This document shows, one piece after another, positions 35,782 to 45,446 of a stretch of 64,000 bases of DNA (the first letter of the stretch is position 1; each line of letters starts with the position of its first letter). Below the pieces are notes generated by a model. That model searched no databases and was not told the DNA's origin. It saw nothing but the letters and a program-made list of their open reading frames with translations. This DNA is from Myxococcales bacterium UBA1238 (lineage in GTDB: Bacteria; Myxococcota_A; Bradymonadia; UBA7976; UBA1532): assembly GCA_002309015.1 (NCBI GenBank), contig DBWM01000012.1, positions 21,197 to 85,196 of the forward strand, given 5' to 3'. The position numbers were made by a program, and so were the translations under genes.

Positions 35782-35949
35782 TCAGTTCAACTTATCGCGG
35801 TTGCGAACGCGCTCGGCATGGAGCTGAATGCTTTTCTTTTCGTCGTCTTCAAGTTTGGCTAAATGCTCGCGAATCTGGTCATCGGTGAGCAACCCCTTTT
35901 TTTTATGACGCTCGATCAAACGCTTGTCGAAGAGCAAATCGTCCTTCAT
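35782..35949 (-). CDS. Small charged protein upstream of DUF1844
   Basis: 55 aa from the ATG at 35949, with AGGGG at proper spacing; the longer frame to 36156 is not supported. Highly charged and helical (DKRLIERHKKKGLLTDDQIREHL, split by a turn at GLL). No signal or TM. Tight spacing to the DUF1844 gene implies a shared role, unknown. Confidence 0.65.
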   Translation of the reverse strand: MKDDLLFDKRLIERHKKKGLLTDDQIREHLAKLEDDEKKSIQLHAERVRNRDKLN

Positions 35950-36060
35950 GATGCAACCCCTAAAATGATGTATGACGGGTAAAAAGCGGCTGATTTTGAA
36001 CAAAAAACGCCGCAACGTCAAGACTGGATTGAGGCTGGTCGCGCCGCACGGGAGGTGAAA

Positions 36061-37143
36061 ATGGGGACGATTTTGTGGATCTTGGCTGCGTTTGCCGCGC
36101 TGATGGCGCTCTATTGGCTGGCCTACTGGACCGCGCTTCGCCGCATTCACCCGCATTTGCCCCCCGACGAGCGCTTTTTTGTGGAAACCCCCGATGGCTG
36201 GCGACTCGAACTCGACCTCGTACGATCCACCGCCGGGACTTCGCGCGCAAGCGTCCTCTGCCTGCCCGGACTCGCCTGCAATGCCGTCATTTTTGACCTC
36301 GTGGGTGAACGCAGTCTGGCCCGATTCCTCGCATCCAAAGGCTACGACGTATGGCTTTTAAACTGCAGGGGCGCGGGCCGAAGTGACCATGCCGACAACA
36401 AAAAGCGTTTATTTACCTACGCTTTGGAAGAATACGCCTTTATGGACGCCTGCGCCGCAGCCCGGTTCGTGCGCGAGAAAACCGGAAAGCCTCTGTATCT
36501 TTTGGGCCATTCCATGGGCGGACTCATCGCTGAACTGACCGCTCAAAAATTGACCGCGAACGAAATCGCCGGGATCATCTGCGTCGCCTCGCCCTTCGAT
36601 TTCTCACCCCACCAGGCCTCCCTCGGGCCCTATTACCGGCTGCTCAAATTCGTAGTTTCTCACCGGATCAACGCGCCGCTCGGTCCGCTATCGCGCCTGT
36701 TTGGCCCCTTTTACGCGCCCTTCTGGCCGGGATCCCTCATCGTTTACAACCGGGCCGTCGAATCCTGGGCGATGCGCCGCATGCTGACCGACACGGTTGA
36801 AACGCCCACGCCCAAAATGTTTGGAGAATTTTACGACGCGATCTCGCAGAAAACGTCACTCGCCGCATTTTTGGCCGAGCCGCTCCATTTTTCGCAGCCG
36901 GTGTTCGCGCTTTGGGGCGATTTCGATCGCCTCGCGCCCAAAGACTCGGTGTTTCCGCTCCAGGCCTCGCTGCCTCAGATCGAATTCGCCGGAGTCGGAC
37001 CCTTTGGGCATATCGATATTTTAGTGGGTAAAAATGCGCCGTCCGCCATCTATCCGCTCATCGCCGACTGGTTGAACCGTCAGACTTCGACCGAAAGCGC
37101 GCCCGCAACGCCTGAAGTCGCAACAGAGGAAGCCCTTTCATGA
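36061..37143 (+). CDS. Alpha/beta hydrolase with N-terminal membrane anchor
   Basis: 360 aa from the ATG at 36061 (SD GGGAGG, about 6 nt; GTG at 36055 is less likely). One TM helix at residues 4-25, then an alpha/beta hydrolase fold: oxyanion strand VLCLPGLACN, LLNCRGAGRSD, nucleophile elbow LGHSMGG with Ser, LWGDFDRLAPKDS holding the acid, and GPFGHIDILV with the His. Likely an esterase or lipase-like enzyme near the inner membrane; substrate unknown. Stop overlaps murB (ATGA). Confidence 0.85.
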   Translation: MGTILWILAAFAALMALYWLAYWTALRRIHPHLPPDERFFVETPDGWRLELDLVRSTAGTSRASVLCLPGLACNAVIFDLVGERSLARFLASKGYDVWLLNCRGAGRSDHADNKKRLFTYALEEYAFMDACAAARFVREKTGKPLYLLGHSMGGLIAELTAQKLTANEIAGIICVASPFDFSPHQASLGPYYRLLKFVVSHRINAPLGPLSRLFGPFYAPFWPGSLIVYNRAVESWAMRRMLTDTVETPTPKMFGEFYDAISQKTSLAAFLAEPLHFSQPVFALWGDFDRLAPKDSVFPLQASLPQIEFAGVGPFGHIDILVGKNAPSAIYPLIADWLNRQTSTESAPATPEVATEEALS

Positions 37144-38186
37144 TCACGCAAAACCGCCCGCTTTCTGAATGCTGTACCTTCGAGATCGGTGGAAACGCCG
37201 CTTATTTTGCAGAACCTCAGTCCATCGACGATGCGCGATCCTGTATCTCCTGGGCGCACGCTCACGATCTCCCGCTGCTCTTTTTAGGTCACGGCAGCAA
37301 CTGCCTCTTTGCCGATCGCGGCGTTCAGGGAGTCGTGCTTTCAACCGCCCAAATGCGCGGCCTCAAACTGCAATCCCAGGATGAAACTTCCGCCATCGTC
37401 ACAGTGAATGCCGGCGAACCCTTCGATGAGTTCGTGCAATGGGCGGTTGCAAAGGGGTTTCAGGGGGTCGAATGCCTCTCGGGGATCCCCGGATCGGTGG
37501 GCGCTGCAGCCGTACAAAACATCGGCGCCTACGGGCAAGAGATAGCCGACTGCCTGCGATCGGTCACATTGCTCCTTCCCAACGGAGAGATCGAAGAGCG
37601 CAGCAACATCGATTGCGCCTTCGGATATCGGCAGAGCTGCTTCAAACAACATCCCGGTCCCCTCATCTGCGCCCTCACCTTTCACCTCACTCCCGGCGGA
37701 TCCTGCCATCTTCGCCATGGAGAACTCTGCGACCACATTCAGGATCCGCGCGACTTACAGGCGATCCGCGATGCAGTCCTCGAAATTCGCAGGCGCAAAT
37801 CCCTCTGTACAAACATGAACGACGGCAATCACCGCTGCGCAGGCTCGTTCTTTACGAATCCGATCGTCTCTCGCGAAGCGGCAGAACGCCTGCTGCAAAT
37901 GGATGAATCGATGCCGCAATACCCCACAGAAGGAGGCGTAAAGCTCTCCGCCGCCTGGCTCATCGATCATGCAGGATTCCATAAAGGCTACGCCCAGGGT
38001 GCAGTCGGGCTCTCTACAAAGCATACCCTCGCGATCATCAATCGCGGAGGCGCAAAAGCCTCAGACGTGCTCGCATTTGCTGCTCTGATTCAACGCGGCG
38101 TCAAAGATACATTCGGTGTCACCCTCATTCCCGAAGTCAACTTCATCGGCTTCACCCCCGAAGAGCGCGCCTCCATCGGGCTCTGA
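37140..38186 (+). CDS. murB: UDP-N-acetylenolpyruvoylglucosamine reductase
   Basis: 348 aa. FAD-dependent reduction giving UDP-MurNAc. The FAD domain has LGHGSNCLFADRG; SGIPGSVGAAAVQNIGAYGQE is the family signature; the C-terminal domain has CAGSFFTNPIV with the proton-donating Ser, and IPEVNFIGF near the end. The loop and length fit the E. coli-like type I enzyme. Coupled to the preceding hydrolase by a 4-bp overlap; no other mur genes nearby. Confidence 0.94.
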   Translation: MITQNRPLSECCTFEIGGNAAYFAEPQSIDDARSCISWAHAHDLPLLFLGHGSNCLFADRGVQGVVLSTAQMRGLKLQSQDETSAIVTVNAGEPFDEFVQWAVAKGFQGVECLSGIPGSVGAAAVQNIGAYGQEIADCLRSVTLLLPNGEIEERSNIDCAFGYRQSCFKQHPGPLICALTFHLTPGGSCHLRHGELCDHIQDPRDLQAIRDAVLEIRRRKSLCTNMNDGNHRCAGSFFTNPIVSREAAERLLQMDESMPQYPTEGGVKLSAAWLIDHAGFHKGYAQGAVGLSTKHTLAIINRGGAKASDVLAFAALIQRGVKDTFGVTLIPEVNFIGFTPEERASIGL

Positions 38187-38587
38187 GCGACCCTCTCCTC
38201 TCATCCCCACCCCTGCAACTCTCATTCAGCAGCCTCATATACTCTACCCTTCTTTTGCAGACGCGCATAATGGGGTGTTCATTTCCTATTCATATCCTTG
38301 CGCCATTGCAATGCCGTGAATCAGACTCCAAACCATCGTTTTGCTTGCGCGCAATGCTGTGAATCATGATCTTACATCTTCAGATCCGCTCTGAAATGCG
38401 TTGCTCGTTAACCACGTTCCATCAAATGCATCTCTGCACGAACGGTATTTTTAAATGTAAGCAGTCCATTTCAAACTGCAGCAGACGCAGTGATCATCGA
38501 TCAACCGACGTTGCAGATGCGAAATACGATGAATTCAAATGGAACGGCTTTGATTGCAGATAGCGAGGAGGGTTCTTAGACTTCAGG
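38187..38587. other. Intergenic stretch after murB
   Basis: About 400 bp between convergent murB and the Glt-like operon. No credible gene; the open frame at 38366-38563 has no SD and no recognisable product. Contains the short direct repeat listed at 38308-38366. Confidence 0.5.
38308..38366. repeat. Imperfect 16-bp direct repeat
   Basis: GCAATGCCGTGAATCA (38308-38323) and GCAATGCTGTGAATCA (38351-38366), one mismatch, 43 bp apart. No flanking mobile-element features. Confidence 0.6.
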
Positions 38588-38590
38588 CAC

Positions 38591-38613
38591 AAAAAAAGCC
38601 CCATTGCGGGGCT
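38591..38613 (-). terminator. Terminator of the Glt-like operon
   Basis: Stem AGCCCC/GGGGCT (38597-38602 with 38608-38613), 5-nt loop; on the minus strand followed by a run of T. It lies 20 bp after the stop of the FHA/TonB-like gene. Confidence 0.85.
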
Positions 38614-38633
38614 TTAATTCAGATCGTGAGATC

Positions 38634-40466
38634 TTATTCCGCCGTGAAGGTGAAGGGGTAGTTGACGGTCACGCTGCCGCCACCCTTGGGCTCGGGGAAC
38701 TGCCAGGATTTGACCTGGGTACGCAAGCATTGTTCCACGTTGGCGTTCTTCATGGTGGATTCGGGGATTTCTACGCGGAGCACCTTACCGTTGGGACCGA
38801 TGGTGAACTTGACGACGATCTTACCGGCCAGGTCGCGCTTTTGTTGCAACTCTTTGTTGTAGCAGTTACGCGTTGCGTTGGCGTGCTTCTGAACCACACG
38901 ACGAATCTGATCGGGTGACAACGACCCCTGGACGGTGGGTTTACCGGGCACAAATTTGGGACCGCTGCCGGTTTTATGCTTGAGCTGTGTGTTTCCGTAT
39001 CCCGTTCCGGTTCCCGATCCGCCGCGTCCGTGCGTACCGATGGCACCGATACCGATGGAGTTGGTCCCCAAACCGCCTCCACCAAAGCCGGATCCCGCCA
39101 TGCCGAGTCCGCCAAAGCCGCCGGATTCTCCGATTTGATTGCCAAACATGTTGCCGAATGCGTTGACGGCGTCGGAGCCGATGGTACGGTCACCGCTGCC
39201 CCAAATCGCCGAAAGCTGACCTTCGATGTTGGCCACAGCCGCGCTCGCCGATGCGATGGCGGCGGTCTTCATCTGCTGCTTGGCGAATTGGATCTCCTGG
39301 TTGTTGGCCGGGCCGGCAATACCTGCGCGCTTTCCGGTATCGGGCGCATCCTTTTTGCCCATCTTCCCTTCTTCACCTTTGGCCGCCGCCGCGACCTCCG
39401 GTTCGGGTTCTTTTTCAAGCTCATTCAGCAAATCGGTGAGTTTCTGACTCTTTTCGCGCAGCTCCTCTTCGGGAATCACCAGGAATTCCACGAAGCGGTC
39501 GTTCAGATTGAACCCATCGATCTTCAGGCTGTCCGCTTCTTTGGGCACGCTGAGCACGATGCCGAAAAACAGCGCGTGCATCAGGATCGCGATGCAGAGA
39601 TATTTGAAGAAGGTCAGATCGAGGCTCTTTAAAAAGCTCGTCTGCCCCATCGGAGGCGGAGGCGGCACCGAGTTGACGAGCAGCGTGATGTTCCCAAAAT
39701 GCAGACGGCAACGCGTGTTCGGCAGCATCTTGAGGGTACGGGAACCATTACGGGATTCCCCCATCCGACCGCTCGAACGCAATTCGTCGATGGTCTCCAC
39801 CTTGCCGTCGCTCATCACCTCGCCCGCGATCTTATCGGGCACGTGAACCGCCATCTGGCGGCCATCGGTTACGGCAAGCGTAAAAGGTGTTTGCGGCAAA
39901 AAAGACGCATCGATGAACTGATCGATCTGCTTGGCCAGCTTTTTGCCCTGAGAAGTCTTCATTAACTGCTCAGGCACTTCGCCCACCACAAAATCATGTG
40001 CAGACGAATAATGCTGCACGTCGAGCACCGTCGATTCCCACAGCGTTAAAATCTCAAGCGTTCGCGCATTGGGATTTCTGGGATCGACCTCCTCGTCGAA
40101 CAGCGGCGCATTGACCGTCTTTCGCTCATTCGGCGATTTCTTGCGTCCAGGTTGTCCGGCAATCGTCATCACCACCTTGACGTTACCGAACGCCAGCTGA
40201 TCGCCCGACTTGATGGCCCGCTTTGAGGTGACCCGCTCGCCGTTCACGAACGTACCACCCGCGCTCCCTAAATCGACCAACAAAACCGTACGCTCATCCT
40301 GCACTTCGATCATCGCGTGGACGCGCGCGACGCTCTCATCGTCGAGCCGCAAGTGCGAGGTGGTGAGCTTACCGATCTTGATCGTCTTCTCGGCCAGAAC
40401 TTCAGTTCGCTGAAGCTGACCCCCCTGATAAATTTCAAATTTGATCGGAGTCTTCGCGCTGTCCAT
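38634..40466 (-). CDS. gltG: GltG-like FHA protein with AgmX/PglI-type C-terminal domain
   Basis: 610 aa from the ATG at 40466 (SD GGGAG, 6 nt). Residues 22-104 are an FHA domain (IGKLTTSHLRLDD, ARVHAMIEV, SAGGTFVNGERV) that would bind phospho-Thr in the cytoplasm. A linker leads to one TM helix at 285-306, then a Gly-rich periplasmic stretch (FGNMFGNQIGESGGFGG onward) and, from about residue 520, the AgmX/PglI/TonB-like tail (LSPDQIRRVVQKHANATRNC, GKIVVKFTIGPNGKV, VKSWQFPEPKGG). Same architecture as Myxococcus GltG, the inner-membrane part that transmits motor force across the periplasm. The sporulation paralogue NfsG is an equally possible match. Confidence 0.85.
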   Translation of the reverse strand: MDSAKTPIKFEIYQGGQLQRTEVLAEKTIKIGKLTTSHLRLDDESVARVHAMIEVQDERTVLLVDLGSAGGTFVNGERVTSKRAIKSGDQLAFGNVKVVMTIAGQPGRKKSPNERKTVNAPLFDEEVDPRNPNARTLEILTLWESTVLDVQHYSSAHDFVVGEVPEQLMKTSQGKKLAKQIDQFIDASFLPQTPFTLAVTDGRQMAVHVPDKIAGEVMSDGKVETIDELRSSGRMGESRNGSRTLKMLPNTRCRLHFGNITLLVNSVPPPPPMGQTSFLKSLDLTFFKYLCIAILMHALFFGIVLSVPKEADSLKIDGFNLNDRFVEFLVIPEEELREKSQKLTDLLNELEKEPEPEVAAAAKGEEGKMGKKDAPDTGKRAGIAGPANNQEIQFAKQQMKTAAIASASAAVANIEGQLSAIWGSGDRTIGSDAVNAFGNMFGNQIGESGGFGGLGMAGSGFGGGGLGTNSIGIGAIGTHGRGGSGTGTGYGNTQLKHKTGSGPKFVPGKPTVQGSLSPDQIRRVVQKHANATRNCYNKELQQKRDLAGKIVVKFTIGPNGKVLRVEIPESTMKNANVEQCLRTQVKSWQFPEPKGGGSVTVNYPFTFTAE

Positions 40467-40543
40467 GTCATCTCCCTGCCGAGCAGCACAGGCTTTTGAG
40501 GCTCGAAGCAAAGCCGCTCAGTTGCCCGGGCGGCTGTCACAAA

Positions 40544-40816
40544 TCAAATATCTTGAGCTGATTTCAACATCTCGGGAGTAAAGTTTTCCCGAATGTGAAT
40601 CAGACTTGAGTACGTATGTCCCCGGTGCCCCGTCAGGTGATCGCCATCCGGACGCATGATTTCGCCGTTCAGCTCATCACCGTCCATGTTCATTTCCTGA
40701 TTTGCCTGATAGCAAATATTGGGATCATTGGGATCCGGGAACGTCCCTTCAGGGCAAGCCGCCCATCCAACAACAGGAGTTACCACAAAAGCTAACATCA
40801 AGGCCCATTTATTCAT
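40544..40816 (-). CDS. Small secreted protein, GltF/CglF-like position
   Basis: 90 aa from the ATG at 40816 (GGAGG six bases upstream; ATG 40819 and TTG 40822 also possible). Signal peptide MNKWALMLAFVVTPVVGWAA, then two Cys (ACPEGTFPD, NICYQANQ) that may form a disulphide, an acidic stretch DGDELNGEIMRPDGDH and the tail SLIHIRENFTPEMLKSAQDI. It sits between the GltE-like and GltG-like genes, the place I recall for gltF in M. xanthus. Identification rests on position, size and export signal rather than certain homology. Confidence 0.6.
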   Translation of the reverse strand: MNKWALMLAFVVTPVVGWAACPEGTFPDPNDPNICYQANQEMNMDGDELNGEIMRPDGDHLTGHRGHTYSSLIHIRENFTPEMLKSAQDI

Positions 40817-40941
40817 CATCAACCTCCGTGCAACGTCGTTACAGTATCATCGACCTTCGCAAGCTGTCCAGCGGTCGATTGAAGCCATCCTTCAGGCCCC
40901 AAAATCTGCTTTTACCTCTCGCATCGAGGAGCAAAAAACTT

Positions 40942-42255
40942 TTATTCTGAGCCAGCTTCCGCGCCACCGGATTCCGCGCCACCGGATTCCGCACCACCAG
41001 ACGGATTCGAGGCCGCTTCAGCTTCCATTTGCTTGCGCATCGCCTCGTCGTCCGCGAGATCCTGAATCATGTAACCGCACATTTCGATGCGCTCACGCAA
41101 CATCTTTTTCATGCTCGAATCGCTGGTGAGGGTCTGCGCCTTTTTATAAAGATCCATCGCTTCCTGAGGCTTACTCAAAAAATCCTGATACAGCAAGCCC
41201 AGGTTGAAATTCGCCGCAAAATGTTGTGGATCTTTTGCGAGGACCGCTTTGTAACCGCTCTCCGCTTCAGGATAATTCTCCATCGCGCGCGCCGTCACGG
41301 CCTTCGAGAGCATCGCGTCCAGATTCTCGGGCTCCACCTTCAGCGCAGTTTCGAAGGCGTTGTAGGCAAACTCGTAATCGCGGTGACCGTAAGCGAGCGA
41401 CCCCGCATTCAAAAGCGCCGGAACGTAGTTGGGATCAGCCTCGATCGCCTTGCTAAACTCTTGAAATGCAAACGAAAATTGTTCCTGAGCCAAAAAGACC
41501 AGGCCGTGCATATTGTGCAGCGAAGCGAGCGAGTTATCGAACGAAAGCCCCGATCGGCAGACCATCTCCGCCAGATCGTAGCGCTTCATGTCGTAATAGA
41601 TTTTGGCCAAAACCTCGTACGCCTGAGCGTTCTGGCTGTCGCCGGTCAACGCCTTGCGCACCTTTTCAACCGCCGAGGGGTAATCCTTCTGAGCGCGCGC
41701 AAACAGCGCCTGATTCAGGTTGGCAGCGCCCGATAACGGCTGAACCTGCAAGGCTTTTTCAAAATATTTTTTAGCCTCGGCCTCATTGCCTTCCGCAAGG
41801 TAATGCGCACCGATCGCCGCCAGACCGTCACCGAACTCTTTGCCCTTCTCGGACGATTTTTCAAAATACTCGGCAGCGTCCTTCCATTTGCCCGCAGAAG
41901 CGCTCAAAATCCCCAGATTATACCAAGCCTCACCTACCTCGGGATTCTCTTTGACGATCGCCTTCAGGATAGACGCCGCATCCTCATCGCGACCTTCCTT
42001 ATGGGCCGTCATCGCCGCTCTGAATTGCGTATGCAGGCCCGCTTCTTCCTTCGACATCGCGTTGAGGGCGGAATCCGTGGAAGGCGCGGTGGAACCCACC
42101 GAAACAGCTGGGTTTTCGGTGCCGTCCTCAGGCGGTGTCACGGTCGTTTGAGCACCACCGCAGGCGTTCAGGCTAAGGGCTGCAAGCGTCCCCAAAGAAA
42201 CGCGGCCAGCTGCAAATTTCACGCTCTGTAGCCATCGATTCTGGTGAAAATGCAT
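40942..42255 (-). CDS. gltE: GltE-like TPR lipoprotein
   Basis: 437 aa from the ATG at 42255 (GGAG eight bases upstream; a GTG at 42264 overlaps the upstream stop). Lipobox LSLNAC with Cys32, so probably an outer-membrane lipoprotein. After a Pro/Thr-rich spacer come about eight TPRs (GEAWYNLGILSASAGKWKDA, NAQAYEVLAKIYYDMKRYDL, FAANFNLGLLYQDF). The C-terminus is a low-complexity repeat of SGGAE units. In Myxococcus GltE (AglT) is the TPR lipoprotein of the gliding complex; the gene order with neighbours supports the call. Confidence 0.82.
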   Translation of the reverse strand: MHFHQNRWLQSVKFAAGRVSLGTLAALSLNACGGAQTTVTPPEDGTENPAVSVGSTAPSTDSALNAMSKEEAGLHTQFRAAMTAHKEGRDEDAASILKAIVKENPEVGEAWYNLGILSASAGKWKDAAEYFEKSSEKGKEFGDGLAAIGAHYLAEGNEAEAKKYFEKALQVQPLSGAANLNQALFARAQKDYPSAVEKVRKALTGDSQNAQAYEVLAKIYYDMKRYDLAEMVCRSGLSFDNSLASLHNMHGLVFLAQEQFSFAFQEFSKAIEADPNYVPALLNAGSLAYGHRDYEFAYNAFETALKVEPENLDAMLSKAVTARAMENYPEAESGYKAVLAKDPQHFAANFNLGLLYQDFLSKPQEAMDLYKKAQTLTSDSSMKKMLRERIEMCGYMIQDLADDEAMRKQMEAEAASNPSGGAESGGAESGGAEAGSE

Positions 42256-42260
42256 CGCGA

Positions 42261-45200
42261 TCACTCCGCTGCTTCCTGAGTCACAGCCGCTTCATCGATG
42301 GGCAGCGCCGCGATATACGGACGCGTGACCCGATCGGGGCTAAAGTGAACCGGTTTGGTAAGGATATCGGGGCTGTATCGGTAAACTTCGGGCTTTAACT
42401 GCGCCAACTCTTTGCCGGCAATTTCGGACCATTTGTTGGCCCATTTTTGCTGGCGCGCAATATCAAGGCAGTTCTCATAGCCGTTAATGGCCAAAGTCGT
42501 AGGCTGCTCCGCAAGCTTGACCATCTCGTTCTTAAAGGCCTCAGCCGCTTCTTCAAACTGGCTGAATTCCCTGGGGGCCTCAAGGTTATAAATATCCTGC
42601 GCGATTTGCTGCTGCATCTGACCGATGCGCACAGAAGCCGCCATCGACCAGTTGATGGCACCGATTTCGAGCACTTCGCGATACATCACGTCCACCGCGT
42701 TGGCCGCCTTGTTGCGGTTCACGATGCCTTCCTGCATGTCCTTGATGTATTTTTCAAGCCCTCTAACCTTGGGTAATTTAAGCGGATTTCTTCTAAACGC
42801 CTCGTAAGCGATTTCGGCTTGCTTAAACCGGGCTTCCGAGATCGCCTCGCGTCCGCGCTTACCCAGCTTTTGTCGCTCATCGTTGTTGAGGCTCTTATAA
42901 TAGTTATAAGCCGCATCGTATTGTTCACGAGACGCTTTTTCGTTCTTTGGACCGCCGCGCTGATGGAAGGCGTTGCCGTAATGCGCATAAACGGCAAGCA
43001 CCAGATCGGGGGTTGCATATTTCTTATATTTGCGCAGGAATTCCGCATAGTGATCGCAGGCCTGGTACCATTTCTCCTGGAGCTCCATGACCTGCCCGAT
43101 GTTGAAATGCGCTTCAGCCGCCTTGGCTTTATCGGAGCCTACCAAAGAGATGTAAGCCCGCGAATCTTCAATGGCTTTTGCGTATTGACCGAGTCCCTTG
43201 CGGAAGCCGGCCGCGCGCTCCAGCGCCTTCTGCGCCTCCTCTTTATCGGGGAAGTTGGCCGCATACACTTCATAGGCCTCGGAAGCCTCGGAGTAAGTCG
43301 CCAAATCCTCTTTATTTGCGGCAATCTGGAACAACGCCTTCGGCACCAGTTCCGAACCCGATACCTCCTGGATCATCTCCATGCGGACGGCGATCGCGCG
43401 ATCGATGTTGCGCATGCGCTCGTAGTTGGCCGCCGAGTTGTAATAGGCTTTATCTACGAATTCCGAGTTCTTAAAATGATGCGCATATCGATAGTAACAA
43501 CGCGCAGCTTCCAGGTAATCGTGACGCCCTTCAAAGGCACCGCAGCGCTTGAAGTTGGCCTGACGCTTGTAACTGTTCAATTCCTTATTGAATTGCGCAT
43601 CGCGCGACGGCGTGTAGATGGGCAGGAACGTCTCGACCTGGGCGTTGAAGCTGTCGTAATCCTTGGTCAGGTTATACGTATCGAGCAACAGGTTTGCGGC
43701 AAACACAGCCTGGGCGTGATTGGGATGCTTTTCCGAGATTTCCTTGAAGATCGGGATCGCTTTATCAAAATGGTTATTATCGTAATAAAGCTTGGCAACG
43801 GAGTACTTAATCTCGATCAGATCGTCACCGTCCGGCACATATTGCGAGTAAACTTCCGTGGCCTCAATATAACTCTTTTGAACTTCAGACAGTTCCTTCG
43901 GCTCGGGAATCGTCGCTTCCGCACCTTCTGAAAGCAGGCCGTCGTCCTTCTTGTCATCCTTCTTTTTGCCGCCCTTCTTCTTGTCCTTTTGAGCCGCCGC
44001 GATCTCCGCATTTTGCTGATCGATCAGGATGTTCTGATACGACGTCACCATGTTGTAAGCCGCTTCCTTCTTGGTCTCCTCATCGGGATCCGATTTCAGA
44101 ACACGGCCATAGGTTTGAGCTGCAAGTTCCCATCGCTCTAAGCGAAATGCCAGGTTTGCAGTGTTATACAGCGCGATCGCCAGATGGGGGCTGTCGGGGA
44201 AGATGTCGAGGTAATCCACGTAAAGATCGAGCGCGTTCTGGTACTCTTTTTTGCTCTTATTCTTCTCGGCCAGCGCGTACTGCTCTTCAGCCATCTTGCG
44301 CACCAGCGACTCGATCACCTCTTGATCCTGCGACACCTGAGCAGGCGTAGCGTCGGGCAATTCCTTTGCGGTTCGCCAAAGCTTGGCCAGCTCCTTCACG
44401 TCGTTGACCGCCAGAGACTGCTGACCGATCGTGGTGGAATTCGACACGATCTTAATCTGGAAGGTCATCGCCTTATAGGTGTTGGGATAGAGCTTAATGA
44501 GCTCGCGGTACATCGCATTCGATTGCGCAAGTTGGCCGGTATCAATGTATTTTATCGCCAGCTGTTCAGAAAGCGCTAAATAATCGTTGGGCGCAATCGA
44601 CTTAAAAAACGCGATGGTCTTTGCGGGATTGTTGTTGTCGGTGTTGACGTAAACGGTCACCAAATCGCGCGTCGCTTCCTTCTTGCGGGTCAGGCGCGCT
44701 TTGCCGCCCTGGGAATTCAGCTTGTTGGCGTGATTGATCACCTCGACGAAGGTGTCGAGCGCATCCTGATATTGACCTTTGTTATAATAACACCAGCCCA
44801 GCTTGTGCAGAGCCAGGTTATAAAGATCAGACTCGCGGTAGTCGGTGGTCACCTTGCGATAAAACACCGTCGCGTTGGGAATATCGCCCGCATCAAAATA
44901 AATCTCACCCAGGTTATAGAGCGCATCGGGGATATGCGGGGAATCCGGGTGATTCTGAATCAGGAAAACATAGAATTTCTGCGCATTTTCGGTCTCGCCC
45001 TTTTGCTGGTAATCGAAACCGAGGGCGAACAAAACGCGGTCTATATTTTCATAGTTTGGATATTGCTGCGCAATATAGCGGTAAATTTCCTGAGATTTTG
45101 CGCCATCCGTCTTTTTGATCTGCTCCAGGCGCGCGTTGTAGCGCTCTTCGCATTTGGCCAGCGCAGCGTCGTCATCCATGGAGCGCTCAAGACAGGCCGT

Positions 45201-45446
45201 ATGCTCATCGCTCGCCTTGATTTCTTCATTCTCAGCGCGCTTTGCATAAAGCTCCGACAAACGGAAATAGAGCTCAGGCTTCTTGGGATCCGTTTCGGGC
45301 GTCATCTGGATCAGGCGTTGAAGGCCGTTAAAGACCTCCTCATTTTTCTGCTCAAGCTGAGCGCTCTGCTGAGCATTCGCCGCCCCACAAAAAACTGCAG
45401 ATGCGAAAACCGCGCGCATTACGCCGCGCCATGCACCCCTTCTCAT
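42261..45446 (-). CDS. gltD: GltD-like large periplasmic TPR protein
   Basis: 1061 aa from the ATG at 45446, which overlaps the preceding stop (ATGA) and has GGAG eight bases upstream. Signal peptide ending ANAQQ. TPR arrays fill residues about 25-470 and 540-850. Between them lies a Lys/Asp-rich low-complexity segment (AAAQKDKKKGGKKKDDKKDD) of unusual composition. Corresponds in size, domain and position to Myxococcus GltD/AgmU, a periplasmic scaffold of the gliding apparatus (NfsD in the sporulation version). The first ~300 residues match the partial protein at 1-1001. Overlaps or abuts both neighbours. Confidence 0.82.
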   Translation of the reverse strand: MRRGAWRGVMRAVFASAVFCGAANAQQSAQLEQKNEEVFNGLQRLIQMTPETDPKKPELYFRLSELYAKRAENEEIKASDEHTACLERSMDDDAALAKCEERYNARLEQIKKTDGAKSQEIYRYIAQQYPNYENIDRVLFALGFDYQQKGETENAQKFYVFLIQNHPDSPHIPDALYNLGEIYFDAGDIPNATVFYRKVTTDYRESDLYNLALHKLGWCYYNKGQYQDALDTFVEVINHANKLNSQGGKARLTRKKEATRDLVTVYVNTDNNNPAKTIAFFKSIAPNDYLALSEQLAIKYIDTGQLAQSNAMYRELIKLYPNTYKAMTFQIKIVSNSTTIGQQSLAVNDVKELAKLWRTAKELPDATPAQVSQDQEVIESLVRKMAEEQYALAEKNKSKKEYQNALDLYVDYLDIFPDSPHLAIALYNTANLAFRLERWELAAQTYGRVLKSDPDEETKKEAAYNMVTSYQNILIDQQNAEIAAAQKDKKKGGKKKDDKKDDGLLSEGAEATIPEPKELSEVQKSYIEATEVYSQYVPDGDDLIEIKYSVAKLYYDNNHFDKAIPIFKEISEKHPNHAQAVFAANLLLDTYNLTKDYDSFNAQVETFLPIYTPSRDAQFNKELNSYKRQANFKRCGAFEGRHDYLEAARCYYRYAHHFKNSEFVDKAYYNSAANYERMRNIDRAIAVRMEMIQEVSGSELVPKALFQIAANKEDLATYSEASEAYEVYAANFPDKEEAQKALERAAGFRKGLGQYAKAIEDSRAYISLVGSDKAKAAEAHFNIGQVMELQEKWYQACDHYAEFLRKYKKYATPDLVLAVYAHYGNAFHQRGGPKNEKASREQYDAAYNYYKSLNNDERQKLGKRGREAISEARFKQAEIAYEAFRRNPLKLPKVRGLEKYIKDMQEGIVNRNKAANAVDVMYREVLEIGAINWSMAASVRIGQMQQQIAQDIYNLEAPREFSQFEEAAEAFKNEMVKLAEQPTTLAINGYENCLDIARQQKWANKWSEIAGKELAQLKPEVYRYSPDILTKPVHFSPDRVTRPYIAALPIDEAAVTQEAAE

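Noticed and set aside
42819..43931. 370-aa hydrophobic frame opposite the GltD-like gene
   Set aside because: Antisense image of TPR codons; no SD or family features.
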